In this document: in pieces, positions 25,879 to 34,839 of the stretch
Position numbering within the stretch: position 1 is the stretch's first letter
Layout: each line of letters opens with the position of its first letter
Origin: Thermoplasma volcanium GSS1
Lineage (GTDB): Archaea > Thermoplasmatota > Thermoplasmata > Thermoplasmatales > Thermoplasmataceae
NCBI RefSeq assembly: GCF_000011185.1
Contig: NC_002689.2
Coordinates: 1,302,001 to 1,366,000 of the forward strand
DNA length: 64,000 bases
Direction of reading: 5' to 3'
Translations under genes and position numbers: made by a program
Notes under the pieces: generated by a model
What the model saw: only the letters and a program-made list of their open reading frames with translations
What the model was told of the DNA's origin: nothing
Database searches by the model: none

Positions 25879-26544
25879 TCAACTGGAATGGTTTAGGACA
25901 ATCGCCCTGAACTCTTCATACGGCTTAACCTCAAGAGGGCCGGATTCTGACTTAAGGATAGCTGCATGTATGAATTCTGTGTCGAATTTTATCGGTAATA
26001 CTGAAGCTACGTATTCAGCTGTTCCGGAAGGATCTTGCCTAAACCTATCAATGCCCTCCGAATAAACTGAATTAAAATAGTCAAGAATCTCCGGCTTGAC
26101 GTATGCGGCACAGCTGCCAGGCATATATAATTTAGTTTCTGCAAATAGATCCTCAAATGCTTTGCCCTTAGCAAACGCAGATGATAGCACTGCAGAGTCT
26201 ATCTTATTTTGGGTAAGCATATTCCTTATTTCACGTTGGTCTTCCGCGTAAACTATCTCTGACTCCTTCTTGTTGAGATCTAGCAATGCCCGCAGAAGGA
26301 CGTCGTTCGCGCTACCCTTCCTCCATACACCGATCTTTTTACCAATATCAGGGTACACAACAGAGAGCTTCCTTATAAGTGAGATATTAAAATTTATGCC
26401 TCTTTTTACTAGAGAAACTGTCGAATCAAGAACTATGTCCCCCTGACCCTTTTTATCAAATATCATATCGATGTCCTTTGCCTTAGCAGCTATCAATGGA
26501 TAAGAAACAGGACCAGGTGCTACAATTGCTTTTATCTTTTCCAT
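25879..26544 (-). CDS. DUF3834 protein, substrate-binding-protein-like fold
   Basis: A 221-residue soluble protein beginning KAIVAPGPVSYPLIAAKAKD. Short strands alternate with helices, as in type-2 periplasmic binding proteins, and the pattern LLRALLDLNKKESEIVYAED with SAVLSSAFAKGK is like an NMT1/ABC-substrate-binding domain. There is no signal peptide or lipobox, so it is cytoplasmic. I assign DUF3834 from recall. It sits between the MFS gene and a PadR regulator on the minus strand. A ligand-sensing role beside the transporter is inferred. Confidence 0.68.
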   Translation of the reverse strand: MEKIKAIVAPGPVSYPLIAAKAKDIDMIFDKKGQGDIVLDSTVSLVKRGINFNISLIRKLSVVYPDIGKKIGVWRKGSANDVLLRALLDLNKKESEIVYAEDQREIRNMLTQNKIDSAVLSSAFAKGKAFEDLFAETKLYMPGSCAAYVKPEILDYFNSVYSEGIDRFRQDPSGTAEYVASVLPIKFDTEFIHAAILKSESGPLEVKPYEEFRAIVLNHSS

Positions 26545-26579
26545 ATATTGATATGGAGTTTATCTATAAATAGTTTATT

Positions 26580-26930
26580 CTACTCTTCGTCTATAAGATC
26601 GACCGTCTTTAATAGATCATCAATTATTTTCCTCGCTATCAACAACGATTCCGAATGAGAACAAAGGAACTTTTTCCCCTCCTCCGTAATGTAATACTTG
26701 GTAAGCGTTTGACCCTTTTCGTTCTTAGCGTTTTCTGATGTTACGAAATTCCTCTCCTTCATTGTTTTCAGGAGTACATAAATCGAGCCCTGGGGAAGAG
26801 GATTTCCAATGACAGATGATAAGGTCTTTTGTAGTTCGTATCCGTGCATAGGCCCCCTAACAAGCTCCTTCAACAGGTATAGGGTAATAAGGCCATGGAG
26901 TATCCTCTCCTTGGTTGGATCACTGTTCAT
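26580..26930 (-). CDS. PadR family regulator
   Basis: A 116-residue PadR winged helix. The signature LYLLKELVRGPMHGYELQKTL gives helices 1-3, PLPQGSIYVLLKTMKERNFV the recognition helix and strand, and TKYYITEEGKKFL the wing. A short dimerisation helix follows. PadR repressors usually regulate a nearby gene and themselves. The 10-base word ATAAACTATT (minus strand) occurs in its own promoter region (26939-26948) and before the DUF3834 gene (26569-26578), so it could be a shared operator. Confidence 0.9.
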   Translation of the reverse strand: MNSDPTKERILHGLITLYLLKELVRGPMHGYELQKTLSSVIGNPLPQGSIYVLLKTMKERNFVTSENAKNEKGQTLTKYYITEEGKKFLCSHSESLLIARKIIDDLLKTVDLIDEE

Positions 26931-26970
26931 AATATAGTAATAGTTTATAGCTTAAAAGATTGTCTATAAG

Positions 26971-28911
26971 TCACTTATTCCTACTTTCTATTCTATTTCG
27001 CAATACTGATTTCAATTTTTCTATAGACGCCGGATTTTCAAGGCCGGTACGGTCTCCGACAATGTCTCCATAAACATAGATCTCCCTAAGGAACCTTCTG
27101 AGTATTTTTCCACTTGGGGTCTTCGGCATCTCTTCAACAACGATTACATCGGACGGTGCTGCAAACTTCCCAATGCCCTCCTCAATCATCTTTGATATAG
27201 TTTCTTCAATGCCTGTCGCTGATATATCATTCTTCAATGAAACGAATACAACGGGAGTGAGACCTCTGATTTCATCAGGGATTCCTACAACTGCACATTC
27301 AGCTATTCCGTTTACGCTAGCTACAAGGCTCTCCATCTCCATCGTGCTCAGTCTATGGCCGGAAACGTTGATTACATCATCATTCCTCCCGAGAACCCAA
27401 AAGTGGCCATCTTTATCCTTTACAGCAACATCATAGGTGAAATACAATCCTTCTAACTTTCCATAGTATTCTTTTAAGAAACGTTCGTGTTCGTTCCATA
27501 GATCGCGGATCATCATAGGGAACGGTTTCTTTATTACTAAATTTCCTGGACGTTCAAGCACTGGATTACCCTCATCGTCAACAACATCCAAGGATGCTCC
27601 CAGGAACTCGATGCCGCTAGATCCTGGCTTCATGCCAGTAGCAAAGGCAGATCCTGCAAGCGGAGTTCCAGCAGTTTCGGTTTGCCCCCACGTATTATTA
27701 ATGTATGCAGATCTGAAGTGTTTATTCATCCAGTGCCACGCTTCTGGATTCAACGGCTCGCCCACTAGTCCTATTACACGAACGGATGAAACATCATACT
27801 TGCCCTCTGGAAAGCCGTACTTCATCAGCATCCTTATCAAAGTTGGAGCTGTGAAAATTTTTGTTACTTTGTATTTTTGCACTATTTCGTAGAAACGATC
27901 TTGAGAAGGGTAATCGATTGCCCCTTCATAAAATAGAGTCGTAGAGCCATTAGCAAGAGCCCCAATTATACCCCATATATGCATAGTAAGCCATCCTATG
28001 TCAGCTGTGCACCAAAGTACATCAGATTTACTCAAATCGAGGTGGTGCTTTGCATACACGTAGTTGTTCACCAGAAATCCGGCACCCGAAAGCACCACTC
28101 CTTTTGGCTTACCTGTTGTACCTGATGTATAAAAGACTATGCCAGGCTCGTTTGCCTCGACATCTCCCCCTTTGTCTTTATCGTTAAACTTCGCTATTAG
28201 GCTGTAAAAGTCTAAATCTCTTTCTGTAAAATTCAGATTGAGCCCTACATTTTTTACTACGATGATCTTTTCAAAATTAGAATCTCGAATCTCATCCACT
28301 TTTTTCTTTAACTCCACTAGTTTGCCTCTTCTGTATGTTCCGTCTGCAGTTATTATTATCATAGGGTTAAAATGCTTTAACCTGTTCTCCAATGCCTGCG
28401 TAGAGAAACCAGAAAATATTGTATTGAAAACAGCACCAACCCTGTAGCACGCGAGCACACTGAATAATGTTTCAGGTATGTTTGGCAGAAATATAGAGAC
28501 TCTGTCACCTTTCTTTACGCCTAGGCTTCTTAGAGCATTTGAAAGTTTGTTTACAATAGATTGCAGCATTGCGTATGTATATACAGCGCTTCGCCCTGTT
28601 TCGCTCTCAAATATCAAAGCAGCTCTATTAGCTTCCCCAGCTTCTATATGTCTATCTATGAGGTTTTCAGCAACGTTTAAATAGCCTCCCTTGAAAAAGG
28701 AAAATTCAGGAAGTCTGCCTTCCATTACGGTATCCCATTTCTTTCTCCAAACTAGATCAGAAGCAATACTCTCCCAAAAGCCATTTGGATCGTTCTTCGA
28801 GAATTCAAGCAAACGCTTAAATTCATCCCTTTTCTTCTCGTCTATTCTAAGGATCTCCTTACTATTTAAAACAAAATTCGGTAGATCATATGTCATGGCA
28901 TTTACTAACAT
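26971..28911 (-). CDS. acs: AMP-forming acetyl/acyl-CoA synthetase
   Basis: Activates acetate or a short acid as the adenylate and then the CoA thioester. The ATP loop is IVFYTSGTTGKPKGVV (about residue 255), the adenine region YINNTWGQTETAG, the hinge region WVLGRNDDVINVSGHRLS and the C-terminal lysine motif PKTPSGKILRRFLRE. The N terminus FWESIASDLVWRKKWD is shared with acetyl-CoA/propionyl-CoA synthetases. 646 residues is usual. The frame begins MLVNAMTYDL, so a start six codons in is possible. Two such synthetases and an acyl-CoA dehydrogenase lie close together on this strand, pointing to carboxylic-acid use. Confidence 0.94.
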   Translation of the reverse strand: MLVNAMTYDLPNFVLNSKEILRIDEKKRDEFKRLLEFSKNDPNGFWESIASDLVWRKKWDTVMEGRLPEFSFFKGGYLNVAENLIDRHIEAGEANRAALIFESETGRSAVYTYAMLQSIVNKLSNALRSLGVKKGDRVSIFLPNIPETLFSVLACYRVGAVFNTIFSGFSTQALENRLKHFNPMIIITADGTYRRGKLVELKKKVDEIRDSNFEKIIVVKNVGLNLNFTERDLDFYSLIAKFNDKDKGGDVEANEPGIVFYTSGTTGKPKGVVLSGAGFLVNNYVYAKHHLDLSKSDVLWCTADIGWLTMHIWGIIGALANGSTTLFYEGAIDYPSQDRFYEIVQKYKVTKIFTAPTLIRMLMKYGFPEGKYDVSSVRVIGLVGEPLNPEAWHWMNKHFRSAYINNTWGQTETAGTPLAGSAFATGMKPGSSGIEFLGASLDVVDDEGNPVLERPGNLVIKKPFPMMIRDLWNEHERFLKEYYGKLEGLYFTYDVAVKDKDGHFWVLGRNDDVINVSGHRLSTMEMESLVASVNGIAECAVVGIPDEIRGLTPVVFVSLKNDISATGIEETISKMIEEGIGKFAAPSDVIVVEEMPKTPSGKILRRFLREIYVYGDIVGDRTGLENPASIEKLKSVLRNRIESRNK

Positions 28912-28970
28912 GTAATTAAGATTATTTAAAGATTTTCAAATACGTATATCTTATATCTATATAATATATA

Positions 28971-29393
28971 CTAAAATGATATCTTTATTGTACTTCCTAT
29001 TTTCTCTTCTTGTATATCTACATCTAGCCCCTCAGTACGCATTTGTTCGTAGATCTTCTGGGCCTTATCTCTGCTAGTAAAATAAAGGTATAGGGCTTCA
29101 ACTCCGAATTCCGGGAGACGGTCAGAAGCATATATGGCTTCCATAGCTTTTTCAACAGTACTAATAAACTTTGATCTATCGCACGAAAGCCTTCCAGATT
29201 CAATCCTTGAAATGCCCTCTTTAACAACCCATTCATATTTAACCTTGCCTTCAACCTTTGAATCGGATTTAGTGAAAAGTAATGAATTCAAGTTAAGACC
29301 ATAAATTATTAAAATGATGCCAATTATAATATCAACTAATCCAAGATAAATGTCAACAACTATTGTCACTGCGCCAACTATCGCAATAGCCAA
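28971..29393 (-). CDS. Small membrane-anchored protein of unknown function
   Basis: About 140 residues. The N-terminal part is two hydrophobic segments (IVGAVTIVVDIYLGLVDIII, GIILIIYGLNL), followed by a soluble domain with RSKFISTVEKAMEAIYASDR and a strand-helix-strand end LDVDIQEEKIGSTIKISF. No family was recognised. The only conventional start is a TTG at 29393; the frame remains open a further 12 codons (EAHDVIIGL) to a stop but has no ATG or GTG there. The start is therefore uncertain. It lies between the two acyl-CoA synthetases on the same strand. Confidence 0.6.
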   Translation of the reverse strand: MAIAIVGAVTIVVDIYLGLVDIIIGIILIIYGLNLNSLLFTKSDSKVEGKVKYEWVVKEGISRIESGRLSCDRSKFISTVEKAMEAIYASDRLPEFGVEALYLYFTSRDKAQKIYEQMRTEGLDVDIQEEKIGSTIKISF

Positions 29394-29498
29394 TCCTATT
29401 ATTACATCATGGGCCTCTATGCTAATCGGTTAGTTATTGAAGTAAACTTTTTGAATTTTCTGATCCCAAAATATTCTAAGGCACATGTCCGTATCCTT

Positions 29499-31358
29499 TC
29501 AATCGTTGTTGAATATGGTCCTTCCGAGTTCTTCTATTTCTTTAATGGAATCTAGGTCTTCAGTGTTGCTCAAGTCTCCGGGGTCTTGGCCAAGGAATGA
29601 GGATCTTATAACACGCCTCATGGTCTTGCCATTCCTCGTCTTTGGCAGTTTTCTCAATCGCAGCACATAGGACGGCGAGAATGGCTTTCCCATCTTAGAT
29701 TCTATAGCGTCTTTTATCCTACCTGATAGATCCGGTTCGCCAACGTAAAACACAGCGAGAGCTTCACCCTTTATTTTATCTGGTATGGAAATTACAGCTG
29801 CCTCTATAACGCCGTTCACTGCCATTACAATATCTTCCAATTCGTTGGGCCCGACCCTTTTGCCAGCTACCTTTATCACATCGTCCGCCCTTCCATAGAG
29901 ATAAAAATAGCCATCTTCATCCATTTCTCCAAAGTCGCCGTGAAACCAAACACCCTGAAATCTAGACCAATAGCTTTCGAGGTAGCGGTCCTCTGCCATC
30001 CACAAACCCCGCGTCATAGAAGGTGATGGCTTCTTTGCTACAAGATAACCGACCTTTCCATAGACCTCTTTTCCGTTTTCGTCAAATATGGATGCGTTCA
30101 TTCCGAGCCCGCGGTAGAGGCATTTCGGTTTAATCGGTATTGCCGGGTTCGATGCAAGGAAGCAGCCGATAATGTCAGTGCCTCCAGAGATATTCGAAAT
30201 AGGCGTTTTGCCTCCACCAAGAACATTGAACAAGTAGCTCCACGACTCGTCGTCCCAAGGTTCGCCGGTAGATCCAAAGAGCCTTACTGTATTGAATCTT
30301 CTCTCAATATTTTTATACCTCAGCATGCGAACGAGAGTTGGCGATAGACCAAGCAGTGTAACGTTGTTATCTTCAAGTATGGTGAAGAGTCTAGAGGCAT
30401 CCGGATAATCTACAGCACCGTCATACAGATAAATCGTCCCGTGCAGTACATTCGTACCTATTAAGGCCCACGGGCCCATCATCCACCCAAGATCGGTTAT
30501 CCAGTGAAGCACGTCACCGTCCTTCAAGTCCATATAGTACTTCACCTCTTTGGCTATGTTAATCAAGGCTCCACCGTGGACGTGTACAGTTCCCTTAGGC
30601 TTTCCTGTTGTCCCAGATGTATAAAGCATTATGGCTGTGTCTTCCGATCCCGTTTTCTCCGTCTCTATCCGCTTCTGCCCATGCATAGCATCTTCGAAAC
30701 TATAGCCTTTTTTGCTACCGCCTTCAGCTATTATGGGCAAGCCAACCTTCTCGGCTACAGACATCATGTCGACAAATTTTCCTTTTCTGGAGTATCCTTT
30801 GGATGTAAAGAGAAGCTTCACTCCAGCATCTTCAACGCGTGTTTTTACAGCTTCATAGCCGTATCCTGAGAACATAGGAACGGCTACTGCTCCAATTCGA
30901 AGTATGGAATAGAAAGCGATTGCACTCTTTAAGTTAAAAGGCATGTAGATGCCAACCCTATCGCCTTTCCGTATCCCCATATCAAGAAGAGTAGAGGCAA
31001 CAGAAGATACATATATATTGAGTCCGGAATAGGAAAGCGTTTCCCTTTCGAGATATTCATTCTGGTAAATTACTGCAGGCTTTGACGAATCCTTATACCT
31101 TGAGACTGCGTTATACTCTATGTTTATGAGTCCTTCAGTAAACCATTTCGTATGTTGCGGCCCGCCTGAATTGTCAAAAACTTTTTTGTATGGAGAAAAG
31201 AATTCAATTCCAGTATCTTTAATCACCTGAGGCCAAAACCATTCTGGGTCTGAATCTGCTTTATCGTAGAGTTCCTTTACAGTGATTCCAACAGAAGAAG
31301 CAAACATCCCCAAATTCGTTGATGCTATCTCCGCTTCATCAGGCTTATAAACAAACAT
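29499..31358 (-). CDS. AMP-forming acyl-CoA synthetase (second copy)
   Basis: A 619-residue adenylate-forming enzyme. It carries TAIMLYTSGTTGKPKGTV near residue 245, NISGGTDIIGCFL in the adenine-binding part, YLYGRADDVIKVAGKRVGPN at the domain hinge, and the C-terminal lysine motif PKTRNGKTMRRVIRS. It is only distantly like the first copy and has the N terminus VKELYDKADSDPEWFWPQVI, closer to the acetoacetyl-CoA/acetyl-CoA synthetase branch. The specific acid is not known. It is followed upstream (on the chromosome, higher coordinates) by acyl-CoA dehydrogenase, only 47 bases away, so the two may be cotranscribed. Confidence 0.92.
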   Translation of the reverse strand: MFVYKPDEAEIASTNLGMFASSVGITVKELYDKADSDPEWFWPQVIKDTGIEFFSPYKKVFDNSGGPQHTKWFTEGLINIEYNAVSRYKDSSKPAVIYQNEYLERETLSYSGLNIYVSSVASTLLDMGIRKGDRVGIYMPFNLKSAIAFYSILRIGAVAVPMFSGYGYEAVKTRVEDAGVKLLFTSKGYSRKGKFVDMMSVAEKVGLPIIAEGGSKKGYSFEDAMHGQKRIETEKTGSEDTAIMLYTSGTTGKPKGTVHVHGGALINIAKEVKYYMDLKDGDVLHWITDLGWMMGPWALIGTNVLHGTIYLYDGAVDYPDASRLFTILEDNNVTLLGLSPTLVRMLRYKNIERRFNTVRLFGSTGEPWDDESWSYLFNVLGGGKTPISNISGGTDIIGCFLASNPAIPIKPKCLYRGLGMNASIFDENGKEVYGKVGYLVAKKPSPSMTRGLWMAEDRYLESYWSRFQGVWFHGDFGEMDEDGYFYLYGRADDVIKVAGKRVGPNELEDIVMAVNGVIEAAVISIPDKIKGEALAVFYVGEPDLSGRIKDAIESKMGKPFSPSYVLRLRKLPKTRNGKTMRRVIRSSFLGQDPGDLSNTEDLDSIKEIEELGRTIFNND

Positions 31359-31405
31359 TATATGATTATAGTAAGTTATATATTTAATATTTATCCAATA
31401 TACCC

Positions 31406-32569
31406 TTAGTTAATGTCCTCTCCAAGCTTATATTTCCTTATCAAGCTCTTTGCTATGATCCTCTTCCTTATCTCTGTCGTACCAGCTCCTATTTGGCCCA
31501 AAATTGCGTCCCTCAGGAACATCTCAATACCAGTATCCTTTATGTATCCGTATCCGCCAAATATTTGTATTGCTTCCCTCGCAATGTATTCTGCTGATTC
31601 TGATGCGTGCATTATGGCTGCTGCTGCGTATAAAGGATCGTCCCTGCTGCTTTCTAGCTTCTCCAATGCCCTATATGCAAGAATCCTGCTTGTTTCGTAC
31701 TTTGTATACATATAGGCGAGCTTCTCTTGTATTAGCTCAAACTCACTAATAGGCAGGGAGAACTGTTTTCTTTCACTTGAGTACTTTACTGCCTCATCTA
31801 GTGCCCTTCTAGCCAGTCCAACAAATATAAATGCAAGTATTACCCTCTCTGAATTAAGGCCAGACATTATTATCCTTTTGCCATCGCCTCTCTTTCCAAC
31901 TATCCTTTCATTTCCTATATCAATATCATTGAAAAACAGTTCTCCCGTCGGAGATCCTCTCATCCCCATCTTCTCAAACTTCTTTCCACGCTCAAAGCCT
32001 TTATCTGATGAAAGTACAATAACAGAAGTGTATGAATCTCCATCTTTAGCGTGCACGAGAAACAGATCAGCATACGGGCCATTAGTTATGAACGTCTTAC
32101 TTCCTGTCAGAAAAATTCGACCACCGTGATCGTGCAACGTAGTATGCATAGCAAGCGCGTCTGAACCTGAACCTGGCTCCGTCAAACATAACGAACCTAT
32201 CCACTCACCGGATGCAAGTTTAGGTACGAATTTTTCCCTTATAGCCTGGGATCCGTTCCTATAAACGTTATCAAGGCACAAGTTGCTGTGCGCACCATAG
32301 GATAAGGCGAGGGAAGGTGATGAATAGCCTAGTTCTTCCTCTATCACAGCCTGTGTAATATATCCCGCATCCGATCCGCCGTATTCCTGAGGTATGGTTA
32401 CACCGAGGTAGCCGAGCTTTCCCATTTCCTTGAAAACGTCCACAGGAAAATAATCTTCCCTGTCTATCTTCATCCTTATGGGTTCTACTTCCTTCTTTAC
32501 GAATTCCTTTATAGAGTTCCTAAGCAGATCATCCGCATCGACATAACTGTGCATGCGTGTATGAATCAC
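31406..32569 (-). CDS. Acyl-CoA dehydrogenase
   Basis: FAD enzyme introducing the alpha-beta double bond in acyl-CoA. Family marks are LGVTIPQEYGGSDAGY, the flavin loops SLCLTEPGSGSDA and KTFITNGPYADLF, SERKQFSLPISEFELIQEKL, and IFGGYGYIKDTGIEMFLRDA near the C terminus; the glutamate in TGIEMFLRDA aligns with the medium-chain-type catalytic base, while GLNSERV provides the isovaleryl-type candidate. 387 residues is standard. Electrons would pass to ETF; a complete fixCXAB set lies about 8 kb away. Branched-chain or short-chain acyl-CoA is likely given the neighbours. Confidence 0.94.
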   Translation of the reverse strand: MIHTRMHSYVDADDLLRNSIKEFVKKEVEPIRMKIDREDYFPVDVFKEMGKLGYLGVTIPQEYGGSDAGYITQAVIEEELGYSSPSLALSYGAHSNLCLDNVYRNGSQAIREKFVPKLASGEWIGSLCLTEPGSGSDALAMHTTLHDHGGRIFLTGSKTFITNGPYADLFLVHAKDGDSYTSVIVLSSDKGFERGKKFEKMGMRGSPTGELFFNDIDIGNERIVGKRGDGKRIIMSGLNSERVILAFIFVGLARRALDEAVKYSSERKQFSLPISEFELIQEKLAYMYTKYETSRILAYRALEKLESSRDDPLYAAAAIMHASESAEYIAREAIQIFGGYGYIKDTGIEMFLRDAILGQIGAGTTEIRKRIIAKSLIRKYKLGEDIN

Positions 32570-32635
32570 TGATTCAATATATAGAGTTTATCATTGAATT
32601 ATTTCACGATTGAATGAGATATAACGATGAAATAT

Positions 32636-33196
32636 CTATAATTGTACTAGAAGATCCCGATATTTTTCGATATCACTTTTATAGTTTATGTTTATGAAGT
32701 TCACTTCATCATCCGATCCTATATCATAATATTGCAAAGGTTGTGTAAGAAGAAAAGCATGGAGGCTTTCTCCGCCTTTGTCCAGGTATTCCTTCAAAGC
32801 ATTGTAAAGATCTTCCGTGTATATACCGAAGAGCGGTTCAAGCATGCCGTCCATGTGACGCGGAAAGAGCGGTGAGCCTTTGTATTGGGAAAGCATCTTC
32901 GAAACTAGCTCAGGCTTTATCAATGGCATATCCCCGGCTACAGCAAAGAATGTACCAAATTTGTCGATTGCTGCAAGGACGGAATCGGTTATTATTCCAT
33001 TCGTTGTATCAAATTCTATGCTGCAGCCGTTACATATAATATCTTTGTCCTTCGTAAACACGTAAACCTTGCCTATATTTGATAATTTTGAAACAATAAT
33101 CTCCAAAAGGCTTTTTCCACCAATCATGTATGAATGCTTGCCTGGAAATCTTACGCTCCTCTTGACAAAAACCACGAATGGCATTTTAACTTCCAT
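32636..33196 (-). CDS. MobA/CobY-like nucleotidyltransferase
   Basis: A 186-residue GT-A-type transferase of the MobA/CobY group, which makes a guanosine or other NDP-linked cofactor. The GDMP metal site (FFAVAGDMPLIKPELVSKML) and the PLFG strand (MLEPLFGIYTED) fit MobA. The usual N-terminal nucleotide loop (LAGGxSxRMGxxK) is poorly conserved, reading VKRSVRFPGKHSYMIGGKSL. It may serve molybdopterin guanine dinucleotide synthesis or the adenosylcobinamide pathway. Start at ATG 33196, or 33184 (MPFVVF) is possible. No cofactor genes adjoin it. Confidence 0.72.
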   Translation of the reverse strand: MEVKMPFVVFVKRSVRFPGKHSYMIGGKSLLEIIVSKLSNIGKVYVFTKDKDIICNGCSIEFDTTNGIITDSVLAAIDKFGTFFAVAGDMPLIKPELVSKMLSQYKGSPLFPRHMDGMLEPLFGIYTEDLYNALKEYLDKGGESLHAFLLTQPLQYYDIGSDDEVNFININYKSDIEKYRDLLVQL

Positions 33197-33286
33197 AGGA
33201 TCATTACCTCATAATTTGCAATATCTATCGCCATATTTAAGAGTCACCTATCCCAATTTATCCTCAATGAGTTAAAAATATTAATT

Positions 33287-34408
33287 TTAATCTTCAGATA
33301 TAATTATCCCGTACTGCCCGAGATAATTTATAAATTGTTTGTAAAAATTCTCATCTTTTCCGAGGATTTCAGGTGCAACAACACCATATTTACCAATCTC
33401 ATTTTTAGAGAGGAAGTCTGCCGTTGCTGATGCTGGAACAGAAGTTACGTTTGCCATTGAAGACCGCTTTCTTTTCTCATCGTATGGCGCCACCATGCTG
33501 GCCTCATGCTTTACAATGTCACCATTCCTTGTTCCAGTAACTTTAACGTACATGAGAGAAACATCCTTCACGCCGCTCATAGAGAGATTATTCCTAAATA
33601 TCTCAGCTGTAAAATCAAAGGGTGCTATTTCGCTGTTTCCTACTTTAACCTTTTTACGGCTAAAGAAGCCTAGGTCCTTAAGTAGCCTTATCTTTTCTGC
33701 ATGCCCGCTGTATCGTACAGTTTTCTCCCACATGCTGCCAGATGCACGGATGGTCTTGCCTAATGTGCGTAGGCCGTCAGTGTAGAATGCTTCAAGGTCT
33801 GTGTATTTCTGTATATTAATTTTCTCAAGGCCGCTAAGTGGTTCTACCTGAGTGATGCTACCGTTCTGTACGATGTGAACAGGCCTTGTATATTCGTCAA
33901 GCAAGCCTTCAACCGACCACGTTATTACGTAGTCCAGGCCGCCTATACGTTTCTCTGGTATACCACCCACATATATGTGTACATCCTTTACGTCTTCCAG
34001 TTCGTACGAAAAATGGCCTACAAGTACGTTGCTTATGCCTGGAGCAAATCCTATATCTGGCACAATAACTGAAGAACTCTTCTTCGCAACATCGTCAAGA
34101 AGAAAGACATCATCTTCATAATAAGATATATCTATCATCCTTACCCCAAAAGGAGCGATAGATTTTGCAAATTGAAAACCTACGCTTCCAGGAAGTGCCG
34201 ATACCACTATATCGTAGTCAGATATTATGTGCTTTATATCGTCGCGAAGGGCATCCACCTGGATCACGCTTACTCTGCTACCAATATTATCCTGAATCTT
34301 CCTTAGGTTTGTTGGATCACGGTCTGCAACCGTCACATCCATCCCGTCCACCAAATTGAGTGCTACAGATGAACCTATTTGTCCCGATCCAAATACAATG
34401 CCTTTCAT
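33287..34408 (-). CDS. Saccharopine-dehydrogenase-like oxidoreductase
   Basis: A 373-residue member of the saccharopine dehydrogenase/homospermidine synthase-like family. The N-terminal Rossmann motif is VFGSGQIGSSVALNL, with an acidic end to strand two (VTVADRDPTNL). SALPGSVGFQFAKSIAPFG and ISYYEDDVFLLDDVAKKSS continue the fold, and the C-terminal catalytic domain has VYVGGIPEKRIGGLDYVITW. Substrate may be saccharopine, a carboxyspermidine-like compound or another imino acid; the family has many specificities. It stands alone on the minus strand. Confidence 0.85.
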   Translation of the reverse strand: MKGIVFGSGQIGSSVALNLVDGMDVTVADRDPTNLRKIQDNIGSRVSVIQVDALRDDIKHIISDYDIVVSALPGSVGFQFAKSIAPFGVRMIDISYYEDDVFLLDDVAKKSSSVIVPDIGFAPGISNVLVGHFSYELEDVKDVHIYVGGIPEKRIGGLDYVITWSVEGLLDEYTRPVHIVQNGSITQVEPLSGLEKINIQKYTDLEAFYTDGLRTLGKTIRASGSMWEKTVRYSGHAEKIRLLKDLGFFSRKKVKVGNSEIAPFDFTAEIFRNNLSMSGVKDVSLMYVKVTGTRNGDIVKHEASMVAPYDEKRKRSSMANVTSVPASATADFLSKNEIGKYGVVAPEILGKDENFYKQFINYLGQYGIIISED

Positions 34409-34485
34409 GTTTGTATATAAGTTGAAATAATTTTATTTTATCCATTGCGTAATGAGTAACGGCATAATCCCAAAAAATAGAGTAA

Positions 34486-34839
34486 TTAATCGCCATTCCT
34501 ATCTAATACCGATATGTATTGCAGGAGAGGCATTAGGCTGTTCCTTACATTCATCCCTTTCTCTGTTAGGGCGTAGGTAGTAATTTGACCAGATCTTCTT
34601 TCAACAAGACCAGAGTCTATAAGGTCCTTTATCCTCCTAGATAGGATCGTACTGCTTATCCCGGGTATAGAGGACCTAATGTCATTGAAGTTTTGCCTTG
34701 TGCTGCCGTTTCCCAACACGGATATGATCAGCATTGTGTATTTCTTGCCAAGGAGATGAAGGACAGATTCTGATGGATCGATACATATTTCTGTATCCCC
34801 GTATCTCAACATGCAAGCTTTAGACCTTGTTTGATCCAT
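34486..34839 (-). CDS. HxlR family winged-helix regulator
   Basis: A 117-residue HxlR-like DNA-binding protein. The core is PSESVLHLLGKKYTMLIISV, then the recognition region RQNFNDIRSSIPGISSTILS with RRIKDLIDSGLVERR and the wing TTYALTEKGMNVR. HxlR proteins typically act as redox or aldehyde-responsive dimers; the only cysteines are CMLRYGDTEICID near the N terminus. The start overlaps the end of the endonuclease III-like gene by 20 bases on the same strand; MLRYGD at 34812 is an alternative start without overlap. Confidence 0.88.
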   Translation of the reverse strand: MDQTRSKACMLRYGDTEICIDPSESVLHLLGKKYTMLIISVLGNGSTRQNFNDIRSSIPGISSTILSRRIKDLIDSGLVERRSGQITTYALTEKGMNVRNSLMPLLQYISVLDRNGD

